In this document: positions 1-6,578 of the stretch, in pieces | Numbering within the stretch: position 1 is the stretch's first letter | How the letters are laid out: each line of letters starts with the position of its first letter | Source: Clostridium sp. CAG:343 | Lineage (GTDB): Bacteria > Bacillota > Clostridia > TANB77 > CAG-508 | NCBI GenBank assembly: GCA_000431335.1 | Contig: FR888020.1 | Coordinates: forward strand, 1 to 15,426 | Length of the DNA: 15,426 nucleotides | Direction of reading: 5' to 3' | The notes under the pieces: model-generated | What the model was told of the DNA's origin: nothing | What the model saw: the letters and a program-made list of their open reading frames with translations, nothing else | The model's database searches: none | Position numbers and translations under genes: made by a program

Positions 1-49
1 AAATGATTGACTAACCTACATTTAATGAAATGGTAATTCTTAGATTTTC

Positions 50-78
50 TTGAAAAATTAGTAATCTTGTGGTATAAT
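50..78 (+). promoter_or_regulatory. Sigma-A type promoter of the first gene
   Basis: TTGAAA at 50-55 and TATAAT at 73-78 are separated by exactly 17 nt, a near-consensus vegetative promoter. Transcription would begin near 85 and leave a leader of about 80 nt before the ATG at 164. Confidence 0.75.
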
Positions 79-100
79 ATATCATATAAAACTTTATTAT

Positions 101-113
101 CCTGTTTTACAGG
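101..113 (+). promoter_or_regulatory. Short hairpin in the leader of the first gene
   Basis: CCTGT (101-105) and ACAGG (109-113) form a perfect 5-bp stem with a TTT loop, between the promoter and the ribosome binding site. It lacks a T-tract, so it is not a terminator. It may be an operator half-site pair or a 5' stabilising hairpin, and the function is unknown. Confidence 0.25.
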
Positions 114-163
114 TTGACATATAGACATTTATATAAAAATATTATTTTCAGGAGGAAAAGAAA

Positions 164-559
164 ATGAAAGAGAAAATTCGGGAAAAATTGATATCAGCCA
201 GCTATAAAAAGGGCGCCAGTGTAGTATCTGAAATTATAGCATTAGTTTTGGCTATAGTGTTAGTACTAACTTGTGATTTCTATTTTATAGCCTGGTTTCC
301 TATCATTCTATCACAAATTATTGTAGCGATTAATAAAACAGGCAGAGAAGTTGTTGAAAAAAACAAACTATTTCTAATCGTTTTGAGTTATGATGGTTTC
401 TGGTTCTTTGCAATGATAAGCTTAATATATGCCATTGGTTATGAAGTAATAAGATATAATAGTAGTACTTATGTAATGTTTTTACTTTTTATAAGCATTA
501 TGGATATTGTTGTAATTCCCCAAATTACTAAAATTTTCAAAAAGAAACTTATACAATAG
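164..559 (+). CDS. Small four-helix integral membrane protein, unknown function
   Basis: This 131-residue protein is not recognised. Hydrophobic stretches at about residues 20-37, 39-57, 69-92 and 102-120 predict four membrane helices. Lysine-rich ends (MKEKIREK at the start, KIFKKK at the end) fit a cytoplasmic location of both termini. The start is set by AGGAGG at 150-155, 8 nt before ATG. It stands alone, with its own promoter at 50-78 and terminator at 566-596. Codon 6 is CGG, which I find in-frame almost nowhere else in the window, and the first codons include GGC-GCC, so its base use is slightly richer than its neighbours and it may be a recent arrival. It could be a small immunity or transporter-accessory protein, but nothing in the sequence decides this. 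Confidence 0.7.
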   Translation: MKEKIREKLISASYKKGASVVSEIIALVLAIVLVLTCDFYFIAWFPIILSQIIVAINKTGREVVEKNKLFLIVLSYDGFWFFAMISLIYAIGYEVIRYNSSTYVMFLLFISIMDIVVIPQITKIFKKKLIQ

Positions 560-565
560 TTTTCT

Positions 566-596
566 CCCCACAGAAAGTTTCTCTTGTGGGGTTTTA
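566..596 (+). terminator. Intrinsic terminator after the first gene
   Basis: CCCCACA (566-572) pairs with TGTGGGG (585-591), a perfect 7-bp G+C-rich stem, followed directly by TTTT. It sits 7 nt after the stop codon of the membrane-protein gene. Confidence 0.85.
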
Positions 597-600
597 AATT

Positions 601-658
601 GAGATTTTTAACAAAAGTGAATATATTAGTAATATAAATGAATACAGCTAAAAATCTC
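601..658. repeat. Nested inverted repeat, 58 bp
   Basis: GAGATTTTTA (601-610) and TAAAAATCTC (649-658) are perfect 10-bp inverted arms. Between them lies a second palindrome, TATATTA-g-TAATATA (622-636). The nested arrangement is compact and sits in non-coding DNA next to pseudogenes. It could be a small hairpin element, a remnant of a mobile-element end, or chance in A+T-rich DNA. Confidence 0.4.
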
Positions 659-734
659 TATAAAATATTTGTCATAGAACTGAATTTTTATATTATTAAT
701 AAAATTTTTATTAAATTAATACAAAAATAAAATA

Positions 735-743
735 TGATATAAT
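735..743 (+). promoter_or_regulatory. Extended -10 promoter upstream of the pseudogenes
   Basis: TGATATAAT is an extended -10 (TGn plus TATAAT). No good -35 is seen 17 nt upstream. It precedes the decayed transporter gene and is probably its old promoter. Confidence 0.4.
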
Positions 744-820
744 GAAGCGGATTTTTATATGAGAGTGTTAAATTTGAATCAAAAAGAAATAAGTATAATA
801 TTTAGTAAGATGGAGAAAAA

Positions 821-1159
821 ATGAAAAGAATAAAAATGGAGAGCAAAATATTAATAATGTTAGCTTTATTTAGTAGTTCTGTTGGACTATAGGGAAATTT
901 TAGACAATTATTGGATTCAAGATAATGGATTTTCTGCAACAGATATAAGTAACGTATTAAGCATAGGGACATTTGTATATGATTATAACCTTTATAGCTA
1001 TTACTTGGCCAATATTAATTGGAGCAGCATATGAGGAGGTTTGTGATGGCCCATATATAAATTCGGTAGAAAAAGAAAAACAATTGTCTTTTACAAATAT
1101 AAGATATATTGAGAGATTCTTAGGAGAAGCTATTGGAGTTTTCTTTTGTGGAACAATGT
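821..1159 (+). pseudogene. Remnant of an MFS-type transporter gene
   Basis: ATG at 821 follows GGAG at 812-815. The first helix-like segment (ILIMLALFSSSVGL) is cut by TAG at 890-892, where a tryptophan codon TGG would fit. After GNFRQL a surplus T near 910-911 shifts the frame to WIQDNGFSATDISNVLSIGTF (from 912). This pattern matches the start of 12-helix MFS permeases as I know them. A further frame change near 970-985 leads to a helix-like stretch (IITFIAITWPILIGA) and YIERFLGEAIGVFFCG, which resembles a late part of such a permease. Most of the middle of the gene is therefore missing. The lesions seen are one nonsense codon, one insertion and one large deletion. Assignment to MFS is from memory of the family pattern and is moderate. 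Confidence 0.55.
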
Positions 1160-1360
1160 ATGAAAAATACAACAAAATATTCTGCACATGCAAAGGCGGA
1201 CGAAATGATTGAATTTTTAAACCAATTTAAGAATTTGAAATTAGTTTTAGTTAATCATGGAGAAAGCTGAACAAAAAACATTTTTGCAGAGCTAATTGTA
1301 GAAGAAGTTTGATACTAAAAGACAGGAACAAAATTGTATTATAGAAGCATTCGCTTTTTT
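1160..1360 (+). pseudogene. C-terminal scrap of a beta-CASP metallo-beta-lactamase-fold RNase/hydrolase
   Basis: In the frame from ATG 1160 the translation reads KYSAHAKADEMIEFLNQF and then KLVLVNHGES. SAHA followed about 25 residues later by HGE is the signature of the RMMBL (Zn-dependent metallohydrolase RNA-specificity) domain at the end of beta-CASP MBL-fold enzymes. The frame is stopped by TGA at 1268-1270, but family-like sequence continues (TKNIFAELIVEEV) to more stops at 1310 and 1316. The whole catalytic N-terminal part is absent and the fragment abuts the MFS remnant, so a deletion joined two dead genes. No function is expected. Confidence 0.6.
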
Positions 1361-1371
1361 AATGAAAACAA

Positions 1372-1400
1372 TTGACTTAATCTTAGATTATCTGTAAAAT
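1372..1400 (+). promoter_or_regulatory. Sigma-A type promoter of prfB
   Basis: TTGACT (1372-1377) and TAAAAT (1395-1400) with a 17-nt spacer lie about 65 nt upstream of the prfB ATG. Confidence 0.65.
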
Positions 1401-1466
1401 AATACTATGAAAACATATAAAAATACAAGTGATATTAATAACTAAAATAAATAAGGAAGTGATAAA

Positions 1467-2569
1467 ATGTTAGAATTAGAAGAAAATAATAATTTACTTA
1501 AGAACCTAAAACAAAAAATACAAGAATTGGGTGAATCTCTTTGACATAGCCAAGTTAGAAGAAAAATTACAAATATTAGAAAAGCAGACTATGGAAGAAA
1601 ATTTTTGGAATGACAGCAAAAATTCTAGTAAGATATTAACTCAAATTAAAAACATAAAGAACAAAACAGTTGAATATAAAAAAATAAAAAATGAAATTAT
1701 TAATTTACAAGAGTTGTCAGAATTAGTACAATTAGAGCCAGACGAAGAAATAGCAACTGATATATTAAAAAATAGTAATAAATTACAAAAAGAAGTAGAA
1801 AAGTTTGAGATTAGTACTTTTTTATCAGGAAAATATGATCAAAATAATGCAATAATAACAATTCATCCAGGTGCAGGAGGAACTGAATCACAAGATTGGG
1901 CAGAAATGCTATATAGAATGTATACAAGGTGGGCTAATAAAACTGGATATACTGTAAAAGAATTAGATTATTTGGAAGGTGAAGAAGCTGGAATAAAAAG
2001 TGTGACATTTGAAATTATTGGTGAAAATGCATATGGATATATGAAATGTGAAATGGGAGTACATCGTTTAGTTAGAATTTCGCCTTTTGACAGTGGAGGA
2101 AGAAGACATACTTCTTTTGCATCTATAGAAGTGCTACCAGAAATAACAGATGACATAGAAATTGAAATAAACCCAGATGATTTAAGGATTGATACTTATA
2201 GAGCTTCTCGGAGCAGGAGGACAGCATATAAACAAGACATCTTCTGCAGTTAGAATTACTCATATTCCAACAAATATAGTTGTAGCTTGTCAATCTGAAA
2301 GGTCTCAAATTCAAAATAGAGAGACTGCAATGAAGATGTTAAAGTCAAAACTAATAGATTTAAAAGAAAAAGAACAAAAAGACAAAATAGAGGATTTAAA
2401 AGGTGTACAGATGGATATTGCATGGGGAAGTCAAATTCGCTCTTATGTTTTTTGCCCATATACAATGGTAAAAGATCATAGAACTAATTATGAAGTTGGT
2501 AATGTACAGGCAGTTATGGATGGAGATATTGATGGCTTTATGGAAAGTTATTTGAAAATGAAAATATAA
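1467..2569 (+). CDS. prfB: Peptide chain release factor 2, needs two +1 frame changes
   Basis: RF2 recognises UAA and UGA in the ribosomal A site and triggers peptidyl-tRNA hydrolysis. ATG 1467 follows GGAAGTGAT. The reading frame runs 25 codons to an in-frame TGA at 1542, where the conserved programmed +1 shift moves it to the frame that carries the protein. Visible landmarks are GAGGTESQDWAEML (residues about 130), the stop-codon-reading tripeptide SPF (2080-2088) in RISPFDSGGRRHTSF, and the catalytic GGQ (codons 2216-2224) in GAGGQHINKTSSAVR. Between SPF and GGQ a second frame change occurs: DTYRAS ends at TCT 2206-2208, one extra base (C2209) follows, and GAGGQ resumes at 2210. Without that shift translation ends at TAG 2251-2253 and lacks GGQ. 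With both shifts the product is 366 residues, the normal RF2 length. Nothing else is decayed, which argues against an old pseudogene. Confidence 0.9.
1531..1545 (+). promoter_or_regulatory. Programmed +1 frameshift site of prfB
   Basis: CTT (1539-1541), TGA (1542-1544), C is the classical RF2 autoregulation site: when RF2 is scarce the ribosome slips on CUU and continues at GAC. The internal Shine-Dalgarno-like stimulator appears to be GGTGA (1530-1534), which can pair with UCACC of the 16S tail rather than with the more usual CCUCC part. It ends 4 nt before CTT. Confidence 0.92.
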
Positions 2570-2573
2570 AATT

Positions 2574-2603
2574 TTAACATAATAAATTTAAGATGAATAT
2601 AAT
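2574..2603 (+). promoter_or_regulatory. Probable promoter of the aspartate kinase gene
   Basis: TTAACA (2574-2579) and TATAAT (2598-2603) with an 18-nt spacer. The start point would fall at about 2610, inside the hairpin that follows prfB, so the promoter and the terminator of the preceding gene overlap. Confidence 0.5.
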
Positions 2604-2646
2604 ATATAGAGCAGGTTTTTATTTGAATCAGCTCTATATATTTTTT
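2603..2646 (+). terminator. Intrinsic terminator between prfB and aspartate kinase
   Basis: TATATAGAGC (2603-2612) pairs with GCTCTATATA (2631-2640), a 10-bp stem with an 18-nt loop, followed by TTTTTT. The lysC-type ribosome binding site begins only about 4 nt after the T-tract, so the hairpin could also act as a leader attenuator for readthrough transcripts. Confidence 0.7.
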
Positions 2647-2661
2647 AAAGAGGTGATCCTA

Positions 2662-3624
2662 ATGGACACTATAGTTTTAAAATTTGGAGGTAGTTCTCTT
2701 TCTGACAATGAAAAATTAAAATTAGTAGCAAACAAAATTACAGATTTGTATGATAAAGGACATCAAATAGTAGTAGTTTTATCAGCACAAGGAAAAACAA
2801 CAGATAAATTAATTTATGAAGCAAAGCAATTATCACATACAATAGATAAAAGAGAGATGGATTCTTTACTAAGCAGTGGAGAACAAATTTCGATAGCAAA
2901 ATTAGCGATATTATTGAAATCGATGGGATATAAAGCAATTTCATTAACTGGTTGGCAAGCAGGAATTTATACTAATAATACTAATCAAGATGCTATCATA
3001 GAACAAATTGATATATCGAGAATTAAAAATGAGTTACAGCAAGAAAAAATTGTAATAATAGCAGGATTCCAGGGAATGAATGAAAAAATGGATATTACGA
3101 CTTTAGGAAGAGGCGGATCTGATACCACGGCACTTGCTCTTGCAGCAGCATTAAAGGCGAAAAATTGTTATATATTTTCAGATGTAGATGGAGTATATAC
3201 TACAGACCCTAAAAAAGTAAAAGATGCAAAGAAATTATCTGCATTATCTTATAATGAAATGATGGAAATATCAAGTGAAGGTGCAAAAGTGCTTCATAAT
3301 AGATGTGTTGAAATAGGCGATAAATTTAAAATTCCAATTATAACAAAATCAACATTTAATCATAAACCAGGAACAGTTATTTCAGATATTATTGAGGAAA
3401 ATACCATAAAAAGTATTATAAAAAAAGATATTTCTAGAATATCAATTGTCGGAAACGGAATTATTCGTAATTTCAATTCTATTCATGACATACTTAAGTT
3501 AATTGAAGAAGAAAAGTTGGAAATACTTAATTTTGAAATTTCAGAGTCTAAAATAAGTATTACATTTAAAGATATAATAGAAGATAAAATTGTAGATAAA
3601 TTTCATTCTATTATTTTTAAATAA
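2662..3624 (+). CDS. lysC: Aspartate kinase, short form with a single ACT-like tail
   Basis: The enzyme phosphorylates L-aspartate to 4-phospho-aspartate, the first step toward lysine, diaminopimelate, threonine and methionine. ATG 2662 is chosen because of AGAGGTGAT at 2650-2658; an in-frame ATG at 2593 has no ribosome binding site and would translate through the upstream hairpin. The product is 320 residues. The nucleotide-binding KFGGSS lies at 7-12, an aspartate-binding-region segment LLSSGEQISIAKLA at about 69-82, GRGGSDTTA at 149-157 and SDVDGVYTTDP at 173-183, all typical of the amino-acid kinase fold. Residues about 258-320 (ISIVGNG and onward) fit one ACT-like domain, whereas common aspartate kinases of about 400 residues carry two. 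Feedback control is therefore probably altered. It is a monocistron between terminators at 2603-2646 and 3629-3660. In spore formers such an enzyme may supply dipicolinate precursors, but that is inference. Confidence 0.9.
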   Translation: MDTIVLKFGGSSLSDNEKLKLVANKITDLYDKGHQIVVVLSAQGKTTDKLIYEAKQLSHTIDKREMDSLLSSGEQISIAKLAILLKSMGYKAISLTGWQAGIYTNNTNQDAIIEQIDISRIKNELQQEKIVIIAGFQGMNEKMDITTLGRGGSDTTALALAAALKAKNCYIFSDVDGVYTTDPKKVKDAKKLSALSYNEMMEISSEGAKVLHNRCVEIGDKFKIPIITKSTFNHKPGTVISDIIEENTIKSIIKKDISRISIVGNGIIRNFNSIHDILKLIEEEKLEILNFEISESKISITFKDIIEDKIVDKFHSIIFK

Positions 3625-3628
3625 TAAC

Positions 3629-3660
3629 AAAAGGATATAGGGAAAATCTATATCCTTTTA
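3629..3660 (+). terminator. Intrinsic terminator after aspartate kinase
   Basis: AAAAGGATATAG (3629-3640) is a perfect complement of CTATATCCTTTT (3648-3659), a 12-bp stem with a 7-nt loop whose 3' arm ends in TTTT. It begins 4 nt after the stop codon. Confidence 0.85.
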
Positions 3661-3773
3661 ATATTAAAAATAAATTTTTGTACTAATAACAAATTATCAT
3701 ATTATTGTTCTAAAAGAGACAAACTCTGAATATATATAATTTAGCAAGGTAATTAAACAAGGAGGTATGGCAG

Positions 3774-4073
3774 ATGACAATGGATGAGAGAAAAACAATT
3801 AATACAGGCGTAATACAAAATATTATTTTAGAGAATAGAGGAAAATTAAGTATTTCGGGAGTATTAGATGTTTTAAGTTTTGATGATCAAGTTGTTATAG
3901 TTGAAACAGAATTAGGACTTTTAACAGTCAAAGGAGAAAATCTTAGAATTAATAAGTTAAGTATTGATACATCTGAGGTGATTGTAGAAGGAGATATTTC
4001 ATCTTTAACATATAGTGACAGTAAAACATTAGAAAAGTCAAAGGGAAGTTTAATTAGTAAAATTTTTAAGTAA
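3774..4073 (+). CDS. yabP: Sporulation protein YabP
   Basis: YabP is a small sporulation protein of about 100 residues, related to YqfC and needed in some species for spore coat/cortex assembly in the mother cell. This 99-residue product reads RKTINTGVIQNIILENRGKL followed by SISGVLDVLSFDDQVVIVET and LGLLTVKGENLRINKLSIDT, the beta-rich pattern of the family (I/V-Q-N, SITGV..V.SFD, G.L.I.G..L.I..L). AAGGAGG at 3759-3765 lies 8 nt before ATG 3774. The next ATG at 3780 is also possible and would drop two residues. An out-of-frame ATG at 3767 is too close to the Shine-Dalgarno. It is followed 24 nt later by yabQ, the usual partner. I could not identify a convincing SigE promoter upstream. Confidence 0.85.
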   Translation: MTMDERKTINTGVIQNIILENRGKLSISGVLDVLSFDDQVVIVETELGLLTVKGENLRINKLSIDTSEVIVEGDISSLTYSDSKTLEKSKGSLISKIFK

Positions 4074-4097
4074 TTAATTACATAAGGAGAGACAATA

Positions 4098-4595
4098 ATG
4101 GTTACGAATCAAGCTTATTTATTTTGTATTTTTATAATAAATGGCATTATAATAGGAATACTTTTTGACTTCTTTAGAATACTAAGGAAAACTTTTAAAA
4201 CTAGTGATTTAATTACATATATAGAAGATTCTTTGTTTTGGATTTTAACTGGAATTATTATTTTATACTCTATCTTTGTTTTTAATAATGGAGAAATCAG
4301 ATTTTTTATATTTTTTGGAATTATACTTGGCGTTTTCTTATATATGCTTTTATTTAGTTCGTATATTATAAAAATAAATGTTAAAATTATAAATTTTATA
4401 AAGAAAATAGTATCAAAAATAATAGAATTTTTATTACTTCCAATTAAATACTTTTATAAGATTATAAAGAAATTATTTTTTAAACCTGTTTCTTTTGTTA
4501 TTATAAATATAACCAAAAGTTCTACAAAATTATGGAAAAAAACAACAAAAATATTAGAAAGGAACAAAACAATAAAAAATAATGTAAAAAATTAA
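4098..4595 (+). CDS. yabQ: Sporulation protein YabQ, membrane protein
   Basis: YabQ is a polytopic membrane protein of the outer forespore membrane needed for cortex formation. The 165-residue product has helices at about residues 6-25 (CIFIINGIIIGILFDFFRIL, the typical YabQ start with an acidic-aromatic FDFFR turn), 43-63 and 67-91, then a long lysine-rich amphipathic C-terminal part (about 95-165) with no clear further helix. AAGGAGA precedes the ATG by about 8 nt. Position directly after yabP and before a DivIC-type gene reproduces the order known from Bacillus and Clostridia. The tail is highly basic (KKTTKILERNKTIKNNVKN) and may contact membrane or RNA; this is only an observation. Confidence 0.85.
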   Translation: MVTNQAYLFCIFIINGIIIGILFDFFRILRKTFKTSDLITYIEDSLFWILTGIIILYSIFVFNNGEIRFFIFFGIILGVFLYMLLFSSYIIKINVKIINFIKKIVSKIIEFLLLPIKYFYKIIKKLFFKPVSFVIINITKSSTKLWKKTTKILERNKTIKNNVKN

Positions 4596-4685
4596 AAATA
4601 TAGGAAGGAATTTAAAAGTTTATGTAGAAATATATAAATATGATATCCGTAAGGATTTGTACATTAGAATTGGAGAGATTAACTT

Positions 4686-4961
4686 ATGAAAAATAACAAA
4701 AAAATATATATAAAATTATTAATATTTATAATAAGTTTGTATGCTATATTTACACTAATTAGCCAACAAAACACATTAAACCAATATAGTAAAAATAGTC
4801 AAGAATTGTCACAAAAAATAGAAGAAGAAAAGCAAGAAAAAGAAGAACTTGCTAAGAAAAAAGAAGATGTAAATTCATTAGAATTTATTGAACAAACAGC
4901 AAGAGAAAAATTAGATATGTTTTATCCAAATGAAAAGGTGTATATAGATAAAGGAATGTAA
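4686..4961 (+). CDS. divIC: Septum formation initiator DivIC/FtsB family
   Basis: A 91-residue bitopic protein with a short positive N-terminus (KNNKK), one membrane helix at about 9-27, and a heptad-rich, strongly charged coiled coil at about 29-65, followed by EFIEQTAREKLDMFYPNEKV. The last stretch matches the conserved end of FtsB/DivIC proteins (IE..AREKLGM..P.E.V.). The family forms the FtsL-DivIC-DivIB complex at the division septum, with the coiled coil outside the membrane. GGAGAGAT at 4672-4679 provides a moderate ribosome binding site. The gene follows yabQ after 90 nt, as in Bacillus. Distinguishing DivIC from FtsL by sequence alone is uncertain, but context favours DivIC. Confidence 0.82.
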   Translation: MKNNKKIYIKLLIFIISLYAIFTLISQQNTLNQYSKNSQELSQKIEEEKQEKEELAKKKEDVNSLEFIEQTAREKLDMFYPNEKVYIDKGM

Positions 4962-4984
4962 TATAAATAATACATTCCTTTTAT
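4950..4984 (+). terminator. Intrinsic terminator overlapping the divIC stop codon
   Basis: AAAGGAATGTA (4950-4960) pairs with TACATTCCTTT (4971-4981), 11 bp with a 10-nt loop, followed by TTAT. The 5' arm includes the last codons of the divIC-type gene and part of its TAA. Confidence 0.78.
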
Positions 4985-5019
4985 TGCACTCTTATTTTTT
5001 ACCTTTTTTGTAAAATCTG

Positions 5020-5048
5020 TTTAAAATTTGAAAAAAATGTGTTATAAT
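5020..5048 (+). promoter_or_regulatory. Promoter of rho
   Basis: TTTAAA (5020-5025) and TATAAT (5043-5048) with a 17-nt spacer. The leader is about 70 nt and contains a C-run (TTTCCCC near 5076), a feature sometimes seen where Rho can bind its own transcript. Confidence 0.5.
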
Positions 5049-5122
5049 GAATACATTATTATATTCTTAAAAATTTCCCCAATTTATATAAAATTAATAA
5101 ATCTCAATTAAAGGAGGTATTT

Positions 5123-6484
5123 ATGCAAGATTTAGAAGAATTAAATTTAGCAGAGTTAAAAACACTAGCAAAAGAAAATAATATTAAAAATATATCAAAA
5201 TTAAAAAAAGATGAGCTAATTACAGTTTTACATCAAATTTTACAACAAGAACCAAGAAGCGAGATTGCAGAAGGAAATTCTGAAACAATAGAAGATAAAG
5301 AAAATAATAAACAGCATTATGATGAAAACGGTGAACCAATTGTAGATTACAAATTGACAAATCAAGGAGACGAAATTGCAGAAGGTATTTTAGAAATATT
5401 GCCTGATGGATATGGATTTTTAAGAGGGGAGAACTATCTATCTAGTGATAAAGATGTCTACATATCTATGGTGCAAATAAGAAGATTTAGACTAGACACA
5501 GGGGACATTATAAAAGGAATTTCTAGATATAGAGAAGGAGAAAAGTTCCCATCTTTAATTTTTGTAGGGGAAGTAAATGGAGAACATCCTGAAAAAGCGA
5601 TGAAAAGAAAAAGATTTGATGAACTAACACCAATATATCCAACAGAAAAACTAAAATTAGAAACAACACCTAACGATTACGCAACTAGAATAATAGATCT
5701 TATGTGTCCTATAGGAAAAGGACAAAGAGGTATGATTGTAGCTCCTCCAAAAGTTGGAAAAACAACATTATTAAAAAAAGTTGCTAATAGTATAAGCAAA
5801 AATAATCCAGAAGTCGAATTAATAGTATTATTAATAGATGAAAGACCAGAAGAAGTAACAGATATGAAGAGATCTATAAAAGGACAAGTAATACATTCTA
5901 CATTCGATGAGTTACCTGAACACCATGTAAAAGTAGCTGAGATGGTTTTAGAAAGAGCTAAAAGACTAATAGAACACGGAAAAGATGTTGTCATATTATT
6001 AGATAGTATTACAAGATTAACTAGAGCTTACAATTTAGTGATTCCATCATCTGGAAGGACATTATCAGGAGGTATCGATCCTGCAGCATTACATAAACCT
6101 AAGAAATTTTTTGGAGCAGCAAGAAATATTGAATATGGAGGAAGTTTAACAATATTAGCAACAGCATTAATTGATACAGGCAGTAGAATGGATGATGTTA
6201 TATTTGAAGAATTCAAAGGAACAGGAAACATGGAAGTACATTTAGACAGAAAATTATCTGAAAAAAGAATTTTCCCAGCAATTGATATTAATAAATCAGG
6301 AACAAGAAGAGAAGATTTATTACTTACTACTAAAGAAAGAGAAACAGTATTTGCATTGAGAAAAGCGATGAATAGTATGCCTGTTGCAGATGTAACAGAA
6401 CAAGTTATAAGTCAAATGACACAAACAAAAAATAATACTGAATTTATAGAAAAAATGGATCACTATTTAAGAAGATTTAAATAA
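5123..6484 (+). CDS. rho: Transcription termination factor Rho
   Basis: Rho is a hexameric RNA-dependent ATPase that dislodges RNA polymerase. The 453-residue protein shows, in order, a Rho_N SAP-like helical segment at 5-37 (LNLAELKTLAKENNIKNISK), an acidic linker at about 43-75, the cold-shock-like RNA-binding domain at about 85-150 (EGILEILPDGYGFLRGENYL), Walker A APPKVGKT at 207-214, LLIDERPEEVTDM at 236-248, Walker B DVVILLDSITRLTRAYN at 288-304, the Q-loop region SGRTLSGGIDPAALHKPKK at 310-328, and DRKLSEKRIFPAID at 375-388. All catalytic elements are intact. AAAGGAGG at 5109-5116 sets ATG 5123. The short linker between Rho_N and the RNA-binding domain makes it slightly longer than the 419-residue E. 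coli protein and is poorly conserved in general. It appears monocistronic. Confidence 0.97.
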   Translation: MQDLEELNLAELKTLAKENNIKNISKLKKDELITVLHQILQQEPRSEIAEGNSETIEDKENNKQHYDENGEPIVDYKLTNQGDEIAEGILEILPDGYGFLRGENYLSSDKDVYISMVQIRRFRLDTGDIIKGISRYREGEKFPSLIFVGEVNGEHPEKAMKRKRFDELTPIYPTEKLKLETTPNDYATRIIDLMCPIGKGQRGMIVAPPKVGKTTLLKKVANSISKNNPEVELIVLLIDERPEEVTDMKRSIKGQVIHSTFDELPEHHVKVAEMVLERAKRLIEHGKDVVILLDSITRLTRAYNLVIPSSGRTLSGGIDPAALHKPKKFFGAARNIEYGGSLTILATALIDTGSRMDDVIFEEFKGTGNMEVHLDRKLSEKRIFPAIDINKSGTRREDLLLTTKERETVFALRKAMNSMPVADVTEQVISQMTQTKNNTEFIEKMDHYLRRFK

Positions 6485-6507
6485 TAAGGTAAAAATTTGA
6501 AAGAAAG

Positions 6508-6516
6508 TGATATAAT
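6508..6516 (+). promoter_or_regulatory. Extended -10 promoter before the PHP phosphatase
   Basis: TGATATAAT is an extended -10, overlapping a second TATAAT at 6516-6521. No good -35 is visible. It would give a leader of about 50 nt. Confidence 0.45.
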
Positions 6517-6578
6517 ATAATTAATACTGGTGTTTGGAAAATGAAATATAATGTAATAAGGAGTGAAAATATTAATAT

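Noticed and set aside
114..119. TTGACA as a second promoter -35
   Set aside because: No acceptable -10 lies 16-18 nt downstream, and the promoter at 50-78 is far better.
957..1193. Minus-strand open frame of 78 codons
   Set aside because: It overlaps the + strand pseudogene sequence that shows family similarity; no start signal.
2206..2211. CGG as a reassigned codon explaining the prfB break
   Set aside because: Reassignment would not restore frame, and CGG is read at an ordinary arginine position in the first gene; only slippage, error or mutation explains it.
2215..2220. AGGAGG in prfB as an internal ribosome binding site or shift stimulator
   Set aside because: It lies downstream of the slip point and is simply the coding of Gly-Gly in the GGQ motif.
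2593..2661. An upstream in-frame ATG for aspartate kinase
   Set aside because: It has no ribosome binding site and lies in the terminator/promoter region; ATG 2662 has AGAGGTGAT and gives the normal family N-terminus.
5677..6231. Long minus-strand open frames inside rho
   Set aside because: They lie wholly within rho, show no motifs and no ribosome binding site, and are mirror effects of its codon use.
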